Source: Spiroplasma endosymbiont of Asaphidion curtum (GTDB lineage Bacteria > Bacillota_I > Bacilli_A > Mycoplasmatales > Nriv7). Taken from it: a stretch of 64,000 bases of DNA. Position 1 is the stretch's first letter. Each line of letters starts with the position of its first letter. The stretch covers positions 806,001-870,000 of the forward strand of contig NZ_OZ035001.1 in NCBI RefSeq assembly GCF_964031085.1. The letters are read 5' to 3'. The position numbers and the translations under genes were made by a program. Below, in pieces: positions 30,396 to 41,542 of the stretch. The notes beneath the pieces are model-generated. The model searched no databases. It had not been told where the DNA came from and was given only the letters and a program-made list of their open reading frames with translations.

Positions 30396-30491
30396 TAAAC
30401 CCACCTTTTTCATTTTTTAAATATCTATTTAATAAATAATACTAATTAATTAAAAAAATAATGCACTATTAAGTGCACATTTTATAGTAAA

Positions 30492-30576
30492 TGGTGCGGG
30501 TTAAGGGACTTGAACCCCCATGTCGTAAAACGCCAGATCCTAAGTCTGGTGCGTCTGCCAATTCCGCCAAACCCGC
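30492..30576 (-). tRNA. tRNA-Leu (TAG)
   Basis: 85 nt with CCA, long variable arm, acceptor GCGGGTT/AACCCGC, anticodon TAG in CTTAGGA, T-arm GGGGGTTCAAGTCCC. Confidence 0.94.
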
Positions 30577-30812
30577 ATTACAAATTACTTTAACATTATA
30601 ATACAAAATCACCACAATTATCAATAGACTAACAACTATATTTTGTAAATCACACACAGTTATTAGACCATGCTTCTCTTAATTGATTTCATAATACCAT
30701 ATTTTGTATTATTAAAATTAAAAAAATTAATTTTATTCACAATAAAAAATATTTAATTAAAAATTAACTAAATTAAAAATTTTTTCACAAGTTTCTATTG
30801 TTTTTTAAATAA
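30577..30812. other. Intergenic region with 20-bp repeat
   Basis: No gene. Contains ACTAACAACTATATTTTGTA (30628-30647), an exact 20-bp match to the sequence just outside the intact plectrovirus (46841-46860). Confidence 0.6.
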
Positions 30813-31925
30813 TTATTTTGCAATAATAAATTTATTTAAAGTTTCAAATGGAGTTTTGTAATTCAAGCTTTTATGTTTTCGCTTGAAATTATAAAATGCG
30901 TACCACTCATTCAAATGAATTTGTAATTGTTTAACATCAAATTTTATTTCAAAATCACATTTTTTGAACCAAAATAAACTAGTATAATTACGGTGAAACC
31001 GTTCAATCTTTCCGTTGCTTTGAGGAGAACGTATTGGTGTAGTTTCATGGATAATTCCATTTTTTGAAAGAAAGGTTGTAAAAGGCCTTTCTTTTACTTT
31101 GTATGTTTTTTTATTACTTCAATTAGTAGTAGTAAATTCCGGAGCATTATCAGTGCGAATGCGTTTAATTGTTATGCCAAGTTCACTAAAATCTTTCATT
31201 GCTCTTTGCATGGCATTAATGGCATTATTGGTTCCTAAACTATCATACGCATATCCAAAAGCAATTCTTGTTTTTTCGTCAATGAAATCATAAACATATA
31301 ATCTATACTTAGCAATAGGAAAATTTTTATCAGTAAACACTTTAGCATCCATTTGCAGTAGTCCAATATCTGAAACTTCATAACGCTTAAAATGCCGTTT
31401 TGCTTTTTTCATTTGCGTTTTTATTTCTCCATAGCGTTTGTCTTGTTTAATTCAACGATAAAAAGTATTAATTGATTTGGGGACATTATTTGTATCGATA
31501 TCATATACATTTTTTTGATGAATATTATGATAAAGTGATAATACACCGCCCGCACCTACAAATTTGTAATCAAAGTAATAATCACAAATTTGTTTTCTGG
31601 TTTCTAATGAAAATTGATATTTAATATTTTTTGGTGTTGTTGATTTAAATTGTAATTCATAAAAGTTGCCTTGATAATAACCATTAATAATTTTTTTAGC
31701 TCAAATATAAAATGTCATTTTACTACCACGAAAATATTTTTTAATCAATTTATTTACAGATATTTTATCTGTATTATTCATATATAAGTTGGTACACAAA
31801 TTGAGATATTTACTTACTCATTTTTTTGCTTTATGATAATATTTCTCATGATAAATCGTAGTCATTCAAGATTGTAATTTAGCTTTTAAATCTGCTAAAT
31901 CATTTTTAGGCACAATATACTTCAT
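30813..31925 (-). CDS. Plectrovirus-type DDE transposase/integrase
   Basis: 370 aa, MKYIVPKNDLADLKAKLQSW. A helical N-terminal half with helix-turn-helix character is followed by an rve core: LLQMDAKVF (Asp), RTDNAPEFTTTNW (Asp), SPQSNGKIERFHRNY (Glu). Same family as 52789-53877 and the fragment 34085-34610; SpV1 genomes carry such a gene. Here it stands alone, without other virus genes. AAAGGAAAT precedes ATG. Could be a solo mobile gene or the remnant of an excised virus. Confidence 0.85.
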
Positions 31926-32000
31926 TTTCTATTTCCTTTTTTATTTTTTTCTATATCAAACACATAAAACAGTTAATATCCATAGATAATAATTAGTATA

Positions 32001-33668
32001 ATGAAAAAAATAATTAATTACTCACAATTAAATAAAAAATATGGCTTAAATTTTAGCGACAATAACTTTGGTTTTACTTGAGAAATCTTTAAGGAGCTAG
32101 TTGGCGACGATTGAGCAGAATATTTTACAACTAGGTGTTTTTATCGATTTGTACCTACCGCTAGAATGACCTTTAAAACTTGAAACTGTTTAGCTTGGGA
32201 TTTATGAATTTGTTGTAACTTTACAGATACATCCGCTCAAGAAGTACGACGCTATGAAAATACACATCCTGAAACAACAATTGCTGATTTACATAATTTA
32301 TGTCAATATTTAGAAGAAAAGTATGGCATTCAAATTGGACCTGAACACTCTAAGATGACTGGGATAGTTTGAAAATTGAATAAAGAAGGCGGAGAAATAA
32401 TTTTTCCTTCCAACCAACGAATAACTTTTATTGGTTATGCCAACGGTAATAGAATTTTTGGAACAGCTGTAAAAGGTTCTAGTTTTTTGTGTTCACGAAC
32501 TGACGAAATAATTATGGCAGAAGAAAAAGAAACTTTGACTGATAAACAACTAATTTATAGATATGAGCGTTTACAAATGTCAATGTTTCGTAGCAATCGG
32601 ATTAAAGTTTCTGACAAACCCATAAAAGAACTTTCTTGAACCTTTGTTGATAAAATGACAGGACAACAAGAAACTCGTTACTTATGAAAAAGTTTTTTTG
32701 TCGCGTTCACTTGCAACCCCTATGATAAATATCACCCATTTTATGAAAAATACTGTACGCCATTTTTACCATTAAACGACAAGATAATGAATTTATTAAA
32801 AGAAACTGGTAAAGTTTGATACGAAAATGAAAAAGAATTTGAAGGTTTAGGAATTTTTGTTTTAAGACTAACATTAGACTCTACTTGAAATAAATTGCCA
32901 GAAATTTCAAGAAAAAAAGTAAACCAACTTAAAAAAGATAACCCCGATGAATATGCTATTGTAAAATATGGTTTTGAGTACTCAGACAGTGATAGTACTA
33001 TCTTTCCGTTTCAAAAACATTTAAAATATACACAAAAATACGATTTAAAAGATTTTTATGTTGCCACTATTGATATGTATAAATTTGATTTTTATAGTAT
33101 CGGGATTGATTGAGCAACAGGACCAATAGATCATACCGTGCTAAAATTTTGGGGATTTCAAGAATATAAAAAAACTGAACTTTACGATCCATATTTAATA
33201 TGTGAAATTGTTGTAACCCCCGAAGATAATTTTTCTGAAAATGAAAAAATTAGTCATCTTGTAGAAGAAATAATGACTTTAAGAGCAAATTTTTATAATT
33301 TTGCTGATGTTATTTTTAATTACGATGATAAAGCAAAAACCGCTATGGAATGAATTAAAACAAAATTAATCGAAGATTATAGTTTTAACATTCGTGCCAA
33401 CACAGCCATTAAACACGCAACACCATTAACCAAAGAAGCCGGTTTAACAGACCGCGTTATTTGAATGCGTAATTTGTTTGGATTTGGTAATTGTCATATA
33501 AATTTACATAATAATCCTTTTACTGCCAAATGCTATGAGGAATTACGATATGATGAAAAACGCACTAATATTCCTGACCCAAAAATGTATCTCGATCCTT
33601 ATGATGCAGACTTTTACGCGTTATACGCTGTAAGACAATTTATTCGTGGAAAACAAAATAAAAATTAA
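32001..33668 (+). CDS. Phage terminase large subunit
   Basis: 555 aa from ATG 32001. The N-terminal ATPase half has a degenerate Walker A-like PTARMTFKTW, Walker B-like SRTDEIIMAEE and the coupling segment FFVAFTCNPYDKYHPFY (the S/T-x-NP motif seen in terminases). The nuclease half begins YSIGIDWATGPIDHT and ends YDADFYALYAVRQF. Packages phage DNA into the prohead through the portal. It is on the plus strand about 3 kb from, and convergent with, the structural genes on the minus strand, suggesting an inversion or an unusual layout. Confidence 0.82.
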
Positions 33669-33778
33669 ACCTAACTTAAACATATTTAATTATTTTAATC
33701 TTTATAAATATAAATCTACAAATACAACTCAGAAAAATGTTCTATTGCAACCTTATATTCTTTTTTATAAAAATCAAT

Positions 33779-33826
33779 AGACTTCTTGCACAACCTAATT
33801 ATTTTAAAATTCCTATAAAATATATT
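33779..33826. mobile_element. Fragment of a diverged IS5-like left end
   Basis: AGACTTCTTGCACAACCTAA then AAAATTCCTATAAAATAT, like the left end of copy A but diverged; cut by the MITE that follows. Confidence 0.6.
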
Positions 33827-33946
33827 AGACTTCTTGCATAACCTAGTTAATTGTTATCAAAATTATTTTAGATTTTAGAAAAATGTTTATTTTAAAGTGG
33901 TTAAATTTAAAATTTTTATTATTTTAATAGGTTATGCAAGAAGTCT
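33827..33946. mobile_element. 120-bp MITE (AGACTTCTTGCATAACCTA ends)
   Basis: Inverted ends AGACTTCTTGCATAACCTA / TAGGTTATGCAAGAAGTCT. The copy at 58894-59013 appears identical over all 120 bp. Terminal bases resemble the IS5-like element, so it may be mobilised by a related transposase. Confidence 0.85.
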
Positions 33947-34084
33947 AATATAGTTTCTAACATCCATTTTATCGTCGTTAATATTTTTTTCACTTTTTTG
34001 AAATGTTTCCTTTCAACATTGATCATAATGTGTTATTTCAAATAGTTCATCAGGGTCTGCGTCTGCGTCTTCATAATTTCTTTA

Positions 34085-34610
34085 CTTCGCCACTTCAAGT
34101 GTTATGAAGTTTCCGGGATTGGTCTTTTACAAATGGATGACAAAATAATTACCACATTAAATTTTCCGGTTGATAAAAAGTATTATATTTATGATTTCAT
34201 TGACGAAATAACACGCATAGTATTTGGCTATGTTTATGATAGTTTAGGAACCAATAACGCGATTAACGCCATGCAAAGAACAATGAAAGATTTTTCTAAT
34301 TTTAAAGATAAGTATTGACAGGGTAAAAACCCTTATTAAATATAGGGATTTGTAAAAACACGATTTTACTAAAAACCCAGCAAAATCAAGGTTTTATTGA
34401 AATATCAATACTTATCTATAAAATTAAATAAAGATTTTAGTAAACTTGGCATAACCATTAAACGCCTTCGCGCTGATAATGCTCCGGAATTCACTACTAC
34501 TAATTAAAGTAATAAAAACGCATACAAAATGAAAGAAAGGCCTTTTACACCTTTCTTTCAAAAAACAGAAATCATTGGGACTGTACAATTAACTGTGTCC
34601 CTACTCTAAG
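34085..34610 (+). pseudogene. Plectrovirus-type transposase fragment
   Basis: Core of the gene found intact at 52789-53877: GLLQMDDKIITTLNFPVDKK, then YDSLGTNNAINAMQR, an insertion at 34295-34429, and ITIKRLRADNAPEFTTTN followed by a stop. 5' and 3' ends are missing. Confidence 0.75.
34295..34429. mobile_element. 135-bp MITE with 9-bp target duplication
   Basis: Inverted ends TCTAATTTTAAAGATAAGTA / TACTTATCTATAAAATTAAA, flanked by AAAGATTTT on both sides (34286-34294 and 34430-34438). The insertion site inside a transposase gene with known intact sequence makes the boundaries firm. Confidence 0.78.
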
Positions 34611-34673
34611 TAATTAACTTAAATTTATTCTGTCCTCAAATTTTACTTCTAAAATTGACAATATTTTTTTACA

Positions 34674-35756
34674 TTATTCAATTATATATCCTTCATATAT
34701 TGTAGACACATATATTTTATTTTGATTACTAATAATAAAAAATACAGGGTTATTTATTTCATTTATTTTTATTTTTTTATTATTTTCAATTATATAAAAT
34801 CCAAAATCATATCCACCACCAAAATAAACATTATTTTGACTGTCTACTGCAATGGCATTAATTCCTGTATTAGTTTTCAGTTCATTAATTTGTTTAGCCC
34901 TTGGTTTTTCTTTTGTTAATTCAATTGTAGATAATGAAAAAGCTCCTTTATTATCTGTTCCAATATATATATTATTGTTATTATCAGTTGCAATTGAGCG
35001 GACTTGCGTATTTATATTTTTAATTTTTGTTCCTCAATTTTCATTATTTTTTATAACATAAAGAGAATATCCATCTTTTTTCTTAGCTCCAATATATATA
35101 TTATTGTCATTATCAACAAAAGTTAAAAATCCGTAGCCCCCTTTTATCCCACATATTTTTATTGAATTATTTTCACCATTCTTTAATAAAAAAATACCTT
35201 TATTTAATATTCAATAAAACTTATTGTTATTTTTATCAACAATAAAAGTTAAAATTTTACCTATTATTTTAGGTATTTTTTCTGCTTTATTGTTAATTAA
35301 TTTGTAAATTCCATCGTTATTAGAAACAAAATATACATTATTGCTATTATCAATTAATGCTAATCAAACATAATCTTCTATTCCTGCAATTTTTGTTATG
35401 ATTGTTTCATTATTATTTAATTTATATCCACCTGTAGATGTAGCGAAATATACATTATCATTAGTATCTATTATTATTGATTCAATACGAGAATTATTTT
35501 CTATGCCATTAATTGTTGATACTATTACTTCATTATTTTTTAATTTATAAACAAGTCCGTTTGAAGCACCGTAATATACATTATTTTGACTATCAATCGC
35601 CATAGAACTAATTGCTTTTTCTATTCCCGCAATCTTTGTAACTGTATATTCTTTATTCAGTTTTTTAAAATAAGGATAAGGGCTGGCGGCAATAACTGTT
35701 GACATCGCACTTCCCAATATTGTTATTGTCCCTAACATTCCTAGTAATTTTTTCAT
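34674..35756 (-). CDS. Secreted propeller-like repeat protein
   Basis: 360 aa (two internal TGA = Trp). Signal peptide MKKLLGMLGTITILGSAMST, no lipobox, so probably released. The body has about seven repeats built on DSQNNVYYGAS / DTNDNVYFATSTGG / DNSNNVYFVSN / DNDNNIYIGAK / DNNNNIYIGTDNKG / DSQNNVYFGGG, typical of two-component-regulator/NHL-type beta-propeller blades. Leader and signal peptide are shared with the toxin (10103) and the small protein at 54417. Likely a host-facing or adhesion factor (inference). Confidence 0.8.
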
Positions 35757-35868
35757 ATTAATTAAATCCCTTTCGTTAATTTTTACTAATTAATAAAATT
35801 TACCAAATAATCAACAACCTTTCTCCAAAAATTAATCTACAGTCTCATTGCCTTGGAATTTAATTATA
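35757..35868 (-). promoter_or_regulatory. Conserved leader of secreted propeller gene
   Basis: TATAAT (minus strand, 35863-35868) followed after 112 nt by the ATG, the same distance as in the toxin leader. Shared blocks include GTTGATTATTT, TAAATTTTATTAATT and GAAAGGGATTTAATTAATATG. Contains the RBS GAAAGGGA. Confidence 0.6.
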
Positions 35869-35898
35869 AACTATCTTAAAATTAAATTAAAAAAATTT

Positions 35899-36015
35899 TC
35901 TAATTTTAAAGATAAGTATTGACAGGGTAAAAAACCCTTATTAAATATGGGATTTGTAAAAACACGGTTTTACTAAAAACCCAGCAAAATGAAGGTTTTA
36001 TTGAAATATCAATAC
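35899..36015. mobile_element. Partial copy of the 135-bp MITE
   Basis: Left end TCTAATTTTAAAGATAAGTA and most of the interior of 34295-34429, with the right terminus lost after ATATCAATAC. Confidence 0.7.
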
Positions 36016-36044
36016 CATATTTACAATATTTATTTTTGGGAGGG

Positions 36045-36073
36045 TTGACTTTCACAAAATCTGCGTGTATAAT
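36045..36073 (+). promoter_or_regulatory. Strong consensus promoter for the 36.1-kb RNA
   Basis: TTGACT (36045-36050), 17-base spacer, TATAAT (36068-36073). The best sigma-A promoter noticed in the window. Confidence 0.85.
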
Positions 36074-36079
36074 CTAGTT

Positions 36080-36298
36080 GTTTATTAAATTAAAAAAATT
36101 ACGGAAGTTCTTTCAATAAAGTCAGGGTCCCCCAGGTCCTGCTAAACGCGGACCCCTAACAGGTTGAAAAGCGGTGCCGAGATTTTTTGTAAGCTTAATA
36201 AAATCCTAGTATATTGACGCTTCGTTTGTGGAAGCAACCCGACCAGCCGACATTAAATTTCAAAAACAAAACAAGAGACCCAAAAAAGGTCTCTTTTT
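36080..36298 (+). ncRNA. Unidentified structured small RNA
   Basis: About 220 nt between a consensus promoter and a strong terminator (AAGAGACC / GGTCTCTT, then T5). It has no ORF and is far richer in G+C than its surroundings: GGGTCCCCCAGGTCCTGC, CGCGGACCCC and GGTTGAAAAGCGGTGCCGAG. Predicted helices by eye: GGGTCC with GGACCC, and GCTTC-GTTTGTG-GAAGC. It lacks the SRP tetraloop block, the RNase P core and a tmRNA tRNA-like end, so it is not confidently one of those. It could be a housekeeping RNA or a phage-encoded RNA. Confidence 0.65.
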
Positions 36299-36339
36299 AG
36301 TCACAATTAATTAAATTTATTTTTGGAGGAGTTAATTAA

Positions 36340-36492
36340 ATGCAGAAACAAAAAAAAACAAAAATATGGTGGGGGTTATTTGTGATCACAGGAATAGTAA
36401 TATCAATAACTTTAGGAAGCATTGCACTATACAGAATAAATAATTGATCTACAGTAAATTCAGGAGATGGAAAAATTAGACCAGGAAGTTAA
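36340..36492 (+). CDS. Small membrane protein
   Basis: 50 aa with RBS TTGGAGGAG. MQKQKKTKIWWGLFVITGIV then SITLGSIALY: a basic N-terminus, one transmembrane helix and a short polar tail. Directly downstream of the small RNA terminator and with its own terminator. No family recognised. Confidence 0.65.
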
Positions 36493-36532
36493 AAGAAGTT
36501 AATCTAAACAGATTAACTTCTTTTAACTTTTT
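36487..36532 (+). terminator. Terminator after small membrane protein
   Basis: GTTAAAAGAAGTTAATCT / AGATTAACTTCTTTTAAC with loop AAAC and a following T5. The left arm overlaps the stop codon. Symmetric, so it may also end the convergent phage transcript. Confidence 0.85.
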
Positions 36533-36540
36533 CATTATCT

Positions 36541-38586
36541 TTAAATTTCTATTAATGAATACGAACTAGATTTTTCGTTAAACAAATTAACTTGTTGAAT
36601 ATTTATTAATTCATAAGTTGTTTCTATTTCAAAATCATATTGTCCATTTCCAAAAATAGCACTAATTTCTAAACACTTAAATTTTTCCACTTCATTTTCT
36701 AAAATAAACCGACATTTATTAGTAGCATTAAATTTATTTATTTCTTTTACTCATTCAAAATTACTTAATAATTCTTCTAAACCATTACCATATACACTCA
36801 TAATTTTATTCAATTTTTGCTCTTCAACTATACAATTAACAAAATTTTTACCATAGTTACCATCAGATAACTTAATATCTTTTGGTAATAAACTTGGAAT
36901 ATCATTAGCTTGTAAATTATTAACAAGTGGCAGTCAATTAAACTGATTATCATTTAACTTTAATAATTTATTTTGTGAAATATCTTTATTTTTCAATTTT
37001 ATATTACCAACTCCAAAATTAAAATATTCTGATTTTAACTTTACTTCAACATCCTTAAATTTATATTCCCCATCTTCTAAAATTGGTTCTGAAATTAATT
37101 CAAAATAATAGGGTAATAAAACTTTATAATCATCATTTAAACCTGTATTTATTGATAAATCTGAAAAAATATATTCGGACAACATCATGACTATTTGCTT
37201 AAATATTTTAACAGAAGGATGATTTACTAATTTAGGATTTTCAAACTTTCAATCTTCAAATATATTAGTAATAACTACTTCGGGTTTTTGCCCGACAAAT
37301 TTTTCTACTCTTAATTTTGCAACAGCGTTTTTAGGTTCCCCGACATACGGTTTATCATCTTTTTCAGTATAATATTCCGCATATTTAAAATTGGTTCTAT
37401 AATTATATGTATAATTTAACATATCTAACAAAATTCTTTGTAAACTATCAATTTTTGGCAAATACTTAAATTCTAGTTGCACAACACCATAATTATTTGT
37501 TGTAGTAACTCACATTCTATTAAATCAATCAGTTCTATCAACTCAATCAGCAACAGCAGTATATGAACTATCATTAACTTCAATATCATCACCTGTTGGT
37601 CATTCTGGTGGCTCCGGCGGGTTTTGTCATCCTGATCTTGTCTTTGCTTTTTTAATTATTAATTGTGAAACTCTCGCGTCTGTATAAACTTTTTTTCGTG
37701 TTTCGGTACCACCACCATCGATTTTTATTAAATCTAAAGCACTTTTCTCATTAAAAAACAATTTTGCTTTTTCTCATGCTAAAACTTGGCTAGACATTCA
37801 TTGTTGCAAAATTCTAACTTTTGGTTCAGTTTCAATCGGCATTGATAGCATTGGTAACATAACCTTGTCATTTTCTATAAATAATCGCGGATAACCCTCC
37901 ACGCCGTTTACTTTCCCAATTAATTTAATATTTCCAAATAAAGCTTGCCGTGGAAATTTAATAGTAATTGCTTTAACCTTTGTATCTTCGGGCAATTGTT
38001 TTTGAATACGAACAATAATGGGATTAGAACCACGAACTTTAAAATCTTGCACCCGTACTAAAACTGTTTCCTTGGTTACCTTAATTGATTTTGGGGCATA
38101 GCGTTCGGTGTAAAAATTTATAATATACAATTCATCCAAATTATTTTCGTTTGCCGGTTCACCAATAGAAACAACATGAATATTAAATTTGCCGTATAAA
38201 CTTTCATCTTGAAAAATTATAGTCTTGGCATCGACCATAGTATATTCAACACTATTATCTTGAATATTAGTAGCATTGCGAGCATCTAATTCTAAATTAA
38301 AGTCACTAACTTCATAAGCAATCGTTTTTTTAACTTCTAACGGGTCAATAAAGCCAATTTTAACAACATTGGGAGAAAAGTATAAATTAGGTTTATTTGT
38401 GTTTTTAATCAGGTTATTTAAAGGGTAAATATATAATTCGCGTTTTCTTGTTTCTTTATAAATTGTATGCAAGTCGGGGTCTGATTGTTCAGTGTAATTT
38501 GCAAAGTCCAGTGGAGTATTATCAATTGCATAATCACGATATTTTGTTTCATTTTCTTGACTTGGTTTAGTCTTCCAATCCGCCAT
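36541..38586 (-). CDS. Large phage structural protein (tail/connector candidate)
   Basis: 681 aa read through several TGA codons. Start MADWKTKPSQENETKYRDYA overlaps the portal stop by 20 bases. Beta-rich segments (VEYTMVDAKTIIFQDES, FKVRGSNPIIVRIQ) suit a distal tail or receptor-binding role, but no family is recognised. C-terminus contains WPTGDDIEVNDSSYTAVADW and ends SSSYSLIEI. Its 5' quarter is duplicated at 19136-19606. The TAA is followed by the convergent terminator at 36487-36532. Confidence 0.7.
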
Positions 38587-39829
38587 TTTCTTGTCCTTTC
38601 ATATCAATATTATTAATTTCTTTACCAATTGTGGTTGTTACATTCAAATTGACTTTGATTGTCATTTTTTCAAGTTCTTTTGAAATAAAACTGTTACCAT
38701 TCAAGTCGCGGTCAAATTTAAGTAGTAAGTAAATAAAGTTTGCATGGGCTTCTTCTCGTAATAATAATTTTTGTTCGAGCATATTGTTAGTTTGAATATT
38801 AACCGCAGAACTTTCTTGACGAGTTTGTTGAGCCCCTTTATGAATTGCAGGTACATGCATTCCAATCCGTTTATTAATCTCGGTCACATTTCAATCATAT
38901 AAATAAGTTAATTCTTTTCCTCTAAATTGACCATTAATAGTAGAAAAGGGTATTGGATTTTGTGCTTGATCATAATTCATGACTAAAACATGATTTTTAA
39001 TAAAATCATCAATAATCTTATTTACATTTTTTTGAACATTACCAACAAGTGAATTTGTATTAATAAGAAATCTTGTGGCGTTTAAAATCGCATCTAGAAT
39101 GCTTTGTTCATAAAAAATATCTAAAGCTTTCAATTTATCTTCAACACCAGCGATGTCAGCACGCTCACTTGGTAAATTAGAAAAAATTGCAATTGGTATG
39201 TAATTAATTTCTAAAACTTGGTTAATATTTAATTTTTCATTATTGCGTTGTTTTTCAAAATCATTAACTTTTATTATTGTTTTCTCCAATTTTGAAGTGC
39301 CATTATTGTCAACAATTTTTTTAGTGCTTAGTTCATAAATTTCACGCGTAATTTTTACTTTGCTGTTTTCTAATTGGTAAGTTTCGTACATGCGTAAATT
39401 AAGATTATTTTTCTTATAGTCGTCGTAAAAAATTGTACATTGAATTAAATTCCCCAAAATATCATATTCTTGTTCTGCTACTCGTATGGGTTGAAAGTTC
39501 ATAATTCCTTGATTTAAAAAAATTAGAAATGCCGAAACACCAATATCGCTAGCTCGTTTCTCATTAATCCAGTTTTTACTTTGAAAATCATTTTTATAAA
39601 GTCATGCTATTATTTTTGGCGATAAATCTTGTTGACTAATATTAATTTCCAATTTCTTAGGAGTTAATGCATTAGCCATAGTGTCGGACACATACGATTT
39701 ATAATAATCTTCATGACCAAAAGGGGCAAAACCATACATTCGCAAAATTGATTTTTCCATTTCGCGTTTTTTAACTAATACATTATCATCTTTGTCATTA
39801 AATCATTTTTTAGTAAACCGTAATGGCAT
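38567..39829 (-). CDS. Phage portal protein
   Basis: 420 aa as one frame with TGA = Trp (W9, and others near residues 86 and 318). Start MPLRFTKKWFNDKDDNVLVK. The central part INYIPIAIFSNLPSERADIA followed by GVEDKLKALDIFYEQSILDA has the pattern of portal proteins (IP.V.F.N...S D..GVEDL...LD). Forms the dodecameric DNA gate that docks the terminase. Its ATG overlaps the stop of the small gene upstream (TAATG). Located after, not before, the capsid gene, which is unusual. Confidence 0.68.
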
Positions 39830-39969
39830 TATTTACTCTCCAATTCTTTAACTTGTTTTTTTAAAATTTCAATTTTTTCAGAAATTAATTTTCCCAAAGG
39901 AACAAGTCCTAGAGTAATAAAGTTTAAAAAGTAAATTAACATTTTCAATCAAAATAATTTTTTAGGCAT
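39829..39969 (-). CDS. Small phage membrane protein
   Basis: 46 aa, MPKKLFWLKMLIYFLNFITL GLVPLG then a charged coil KLISEKIEILKKQVKELESK. One transmembrane segment. Overlaps both neighbours. Holin- or spanin-like size, role unproven. Confidence 0.6.
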
Positions 39970-40234
39970 TATTTTTAGCTCCTCGTTTTGGTTTATTAAT
40001 ATTAATCTCGTTTTTATTAGCGTTATTATTTTTGATAGCAATAACCATATCAATCTTATTATTTATAATCATTAATTTGGTATCAATTTTATTTAACGCT
40101 TCTTTATTTTCTTGCTCCATTTTTTTTGCCTCCTTTTTTGTTTTTAAAGCTGAGATTATTCCTGTAATGCCAGCCGTTCCACCCAAACCGCCAATAATTG
40201 CTGTAAAAATACTTGCCACTGTTTCTGAATTCAT
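39962..40234 (-). CDS. Small phage membrane/coiled-coil protein
   Basis: 90 aa: one hydrophobic segment (VASIFTAIIGGLGGTAGITG), then a charged helix KTKKEAKKMEQENKEALNKI and a basic tail. RBS AAAGGAGAAAG. Could be a holin or an internal head protein. Confidence 0.65.
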   Translation of the reverse strand: MNSETVASIFTAIIGGLGGTAGITGIISALKTKKEAKKMEQENKEALNKIDTKLMIINNKIDMVIAIKNNNANKNEININKPKRGAKNNA

Positions 40235-40255
40235 ATGATACTTTCTCCTTTGTTT

Positions 40256-41539
40256 TTAATATTTAATTAAAATAATTTGCTTCAAAGTTATTTTTTTCAC
40301 AGGCACATACTCTTTACTACTGTGACTACTTAAGCCACGATTAGTTACTACCATTTGATTATTTTTAAGTGCAATAATGACTTCAAAAGAAATGGTTCCT
40401 GAATCAAATGCACGATATTGTTCACCGAAAAAAATAAATTTGTCATTAATAACATTTAATAATGGCGTGGTAATAACTAATTCTTTTTCTCATTCTTGTA
40501 CATATTCATACTTATATCCAATACTAAGTTGGCAAAAAGTATAATTAGCAATATTAAACCTTGCTAATGAGTATTTACCTTCAGAGTTTTCCAATTCTTC
40601 ATTAACTAATAAAATTTCATTTTTAGGTAGTTTTTGTACAATATTGTTTAGTTGTTTTTGTAATTTGGCAGAAAAATCAGCTGTTGTAGCATGCGTATAA
40701 TCGCCCTCTTGAGGATTAGGTTGTAAAGCATTTGGTGGTAAAGTGCCAATTTGTTTAGGGAAAGATACCGTTAAAGTTTCTGTTTCATGTTCATAATCAG
40801 AACTTGCATATTCCTCAATAACTAAATTAGTTACAGGTCCTATAAGATTAGGATTTTGGGGGCATGTGTAATCTTGACAGCGACTTTGAAAAAATTTTAA
40901 TTGTTTTTTTAAAGTAAAACTATCATTAAGTCTATCCCCTACAATTCTATCTATCTTCTCATCATGAACGGCTTTGCTTAATTCATTATCAACTTCAATT
41001 CGTTCATTTTTTTCTTTTTCTAATAACTTATCAACAACAAATTTACTGTAATACAAACCTAAATCAATCATATTGGCATCAATTGTATTTTCATCATTAT
41101 AAGGAATTAAGAAATTTTTTAATTCTGTAAAATTAGCTAATGCTTTAGCTCTTTGCGGGATCATATCTTGAGTATTATTTGCTAGAGTATAGGCAATATA
41201 ACTTGTACTAGAAGTATTCAAATTATTTGTTGCATTAACAAAAAATTCAACTGGAACTCTGTTAAATACCCAATGCTCAATCAAAATATAAATCATGTCC
41301 ATTACAGTTTCTTTAATTTCATCAGGAAAAGTAGTAAATTCTCACTTGTTAAAGATAAAGTCAAGATACATGTTGCAATCATTTTGAGCTCTTAAAGCGA
41401 AAGTTTTAAATCAATCATCAAAATTAGCAAAATTTAAATCTTTATATTTAGATGGTATAGCATCTAAGGTTCCGGTAAGTGGTTTGATAGTATGATAACC
41501 ATTAATGGTTATATTTGGTCAAAGTTCTTTTAAGAGCAT
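40256..41539 (-). CDS. Phage structural protein, unassigned
   Basis: 427 aa, start MLLKELWPNITINGYHTIKP, end KKITLKQIILIKY. A helical first half (DDWFKTFALRAQNDCNMYLD; MDMIYILIEHWVF) and a beta-rich second half with SFPKQIGTLPPNALQPNPQE. Position between capsid and portal suggests a connector, collar or adaptor, but no family recognised. Confidence 0.65.
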
Positions 41540-41542
41540 TTT

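Noticed and set aside
30469..30657. 62-aa ORF over tRNA-Leu
   Set aside because: Covers the tRNA gene itself; the tRNA explains the sequence.
36080..36298. SRP RNA, RNase P RNA or tmRNA for the structured RNA
   Set aside because: The GGTCAGG...GGAAGGAAGCAGC block of SRP RNA, the RNase P core and a tRNA-like end with CCA were looked for and not found.
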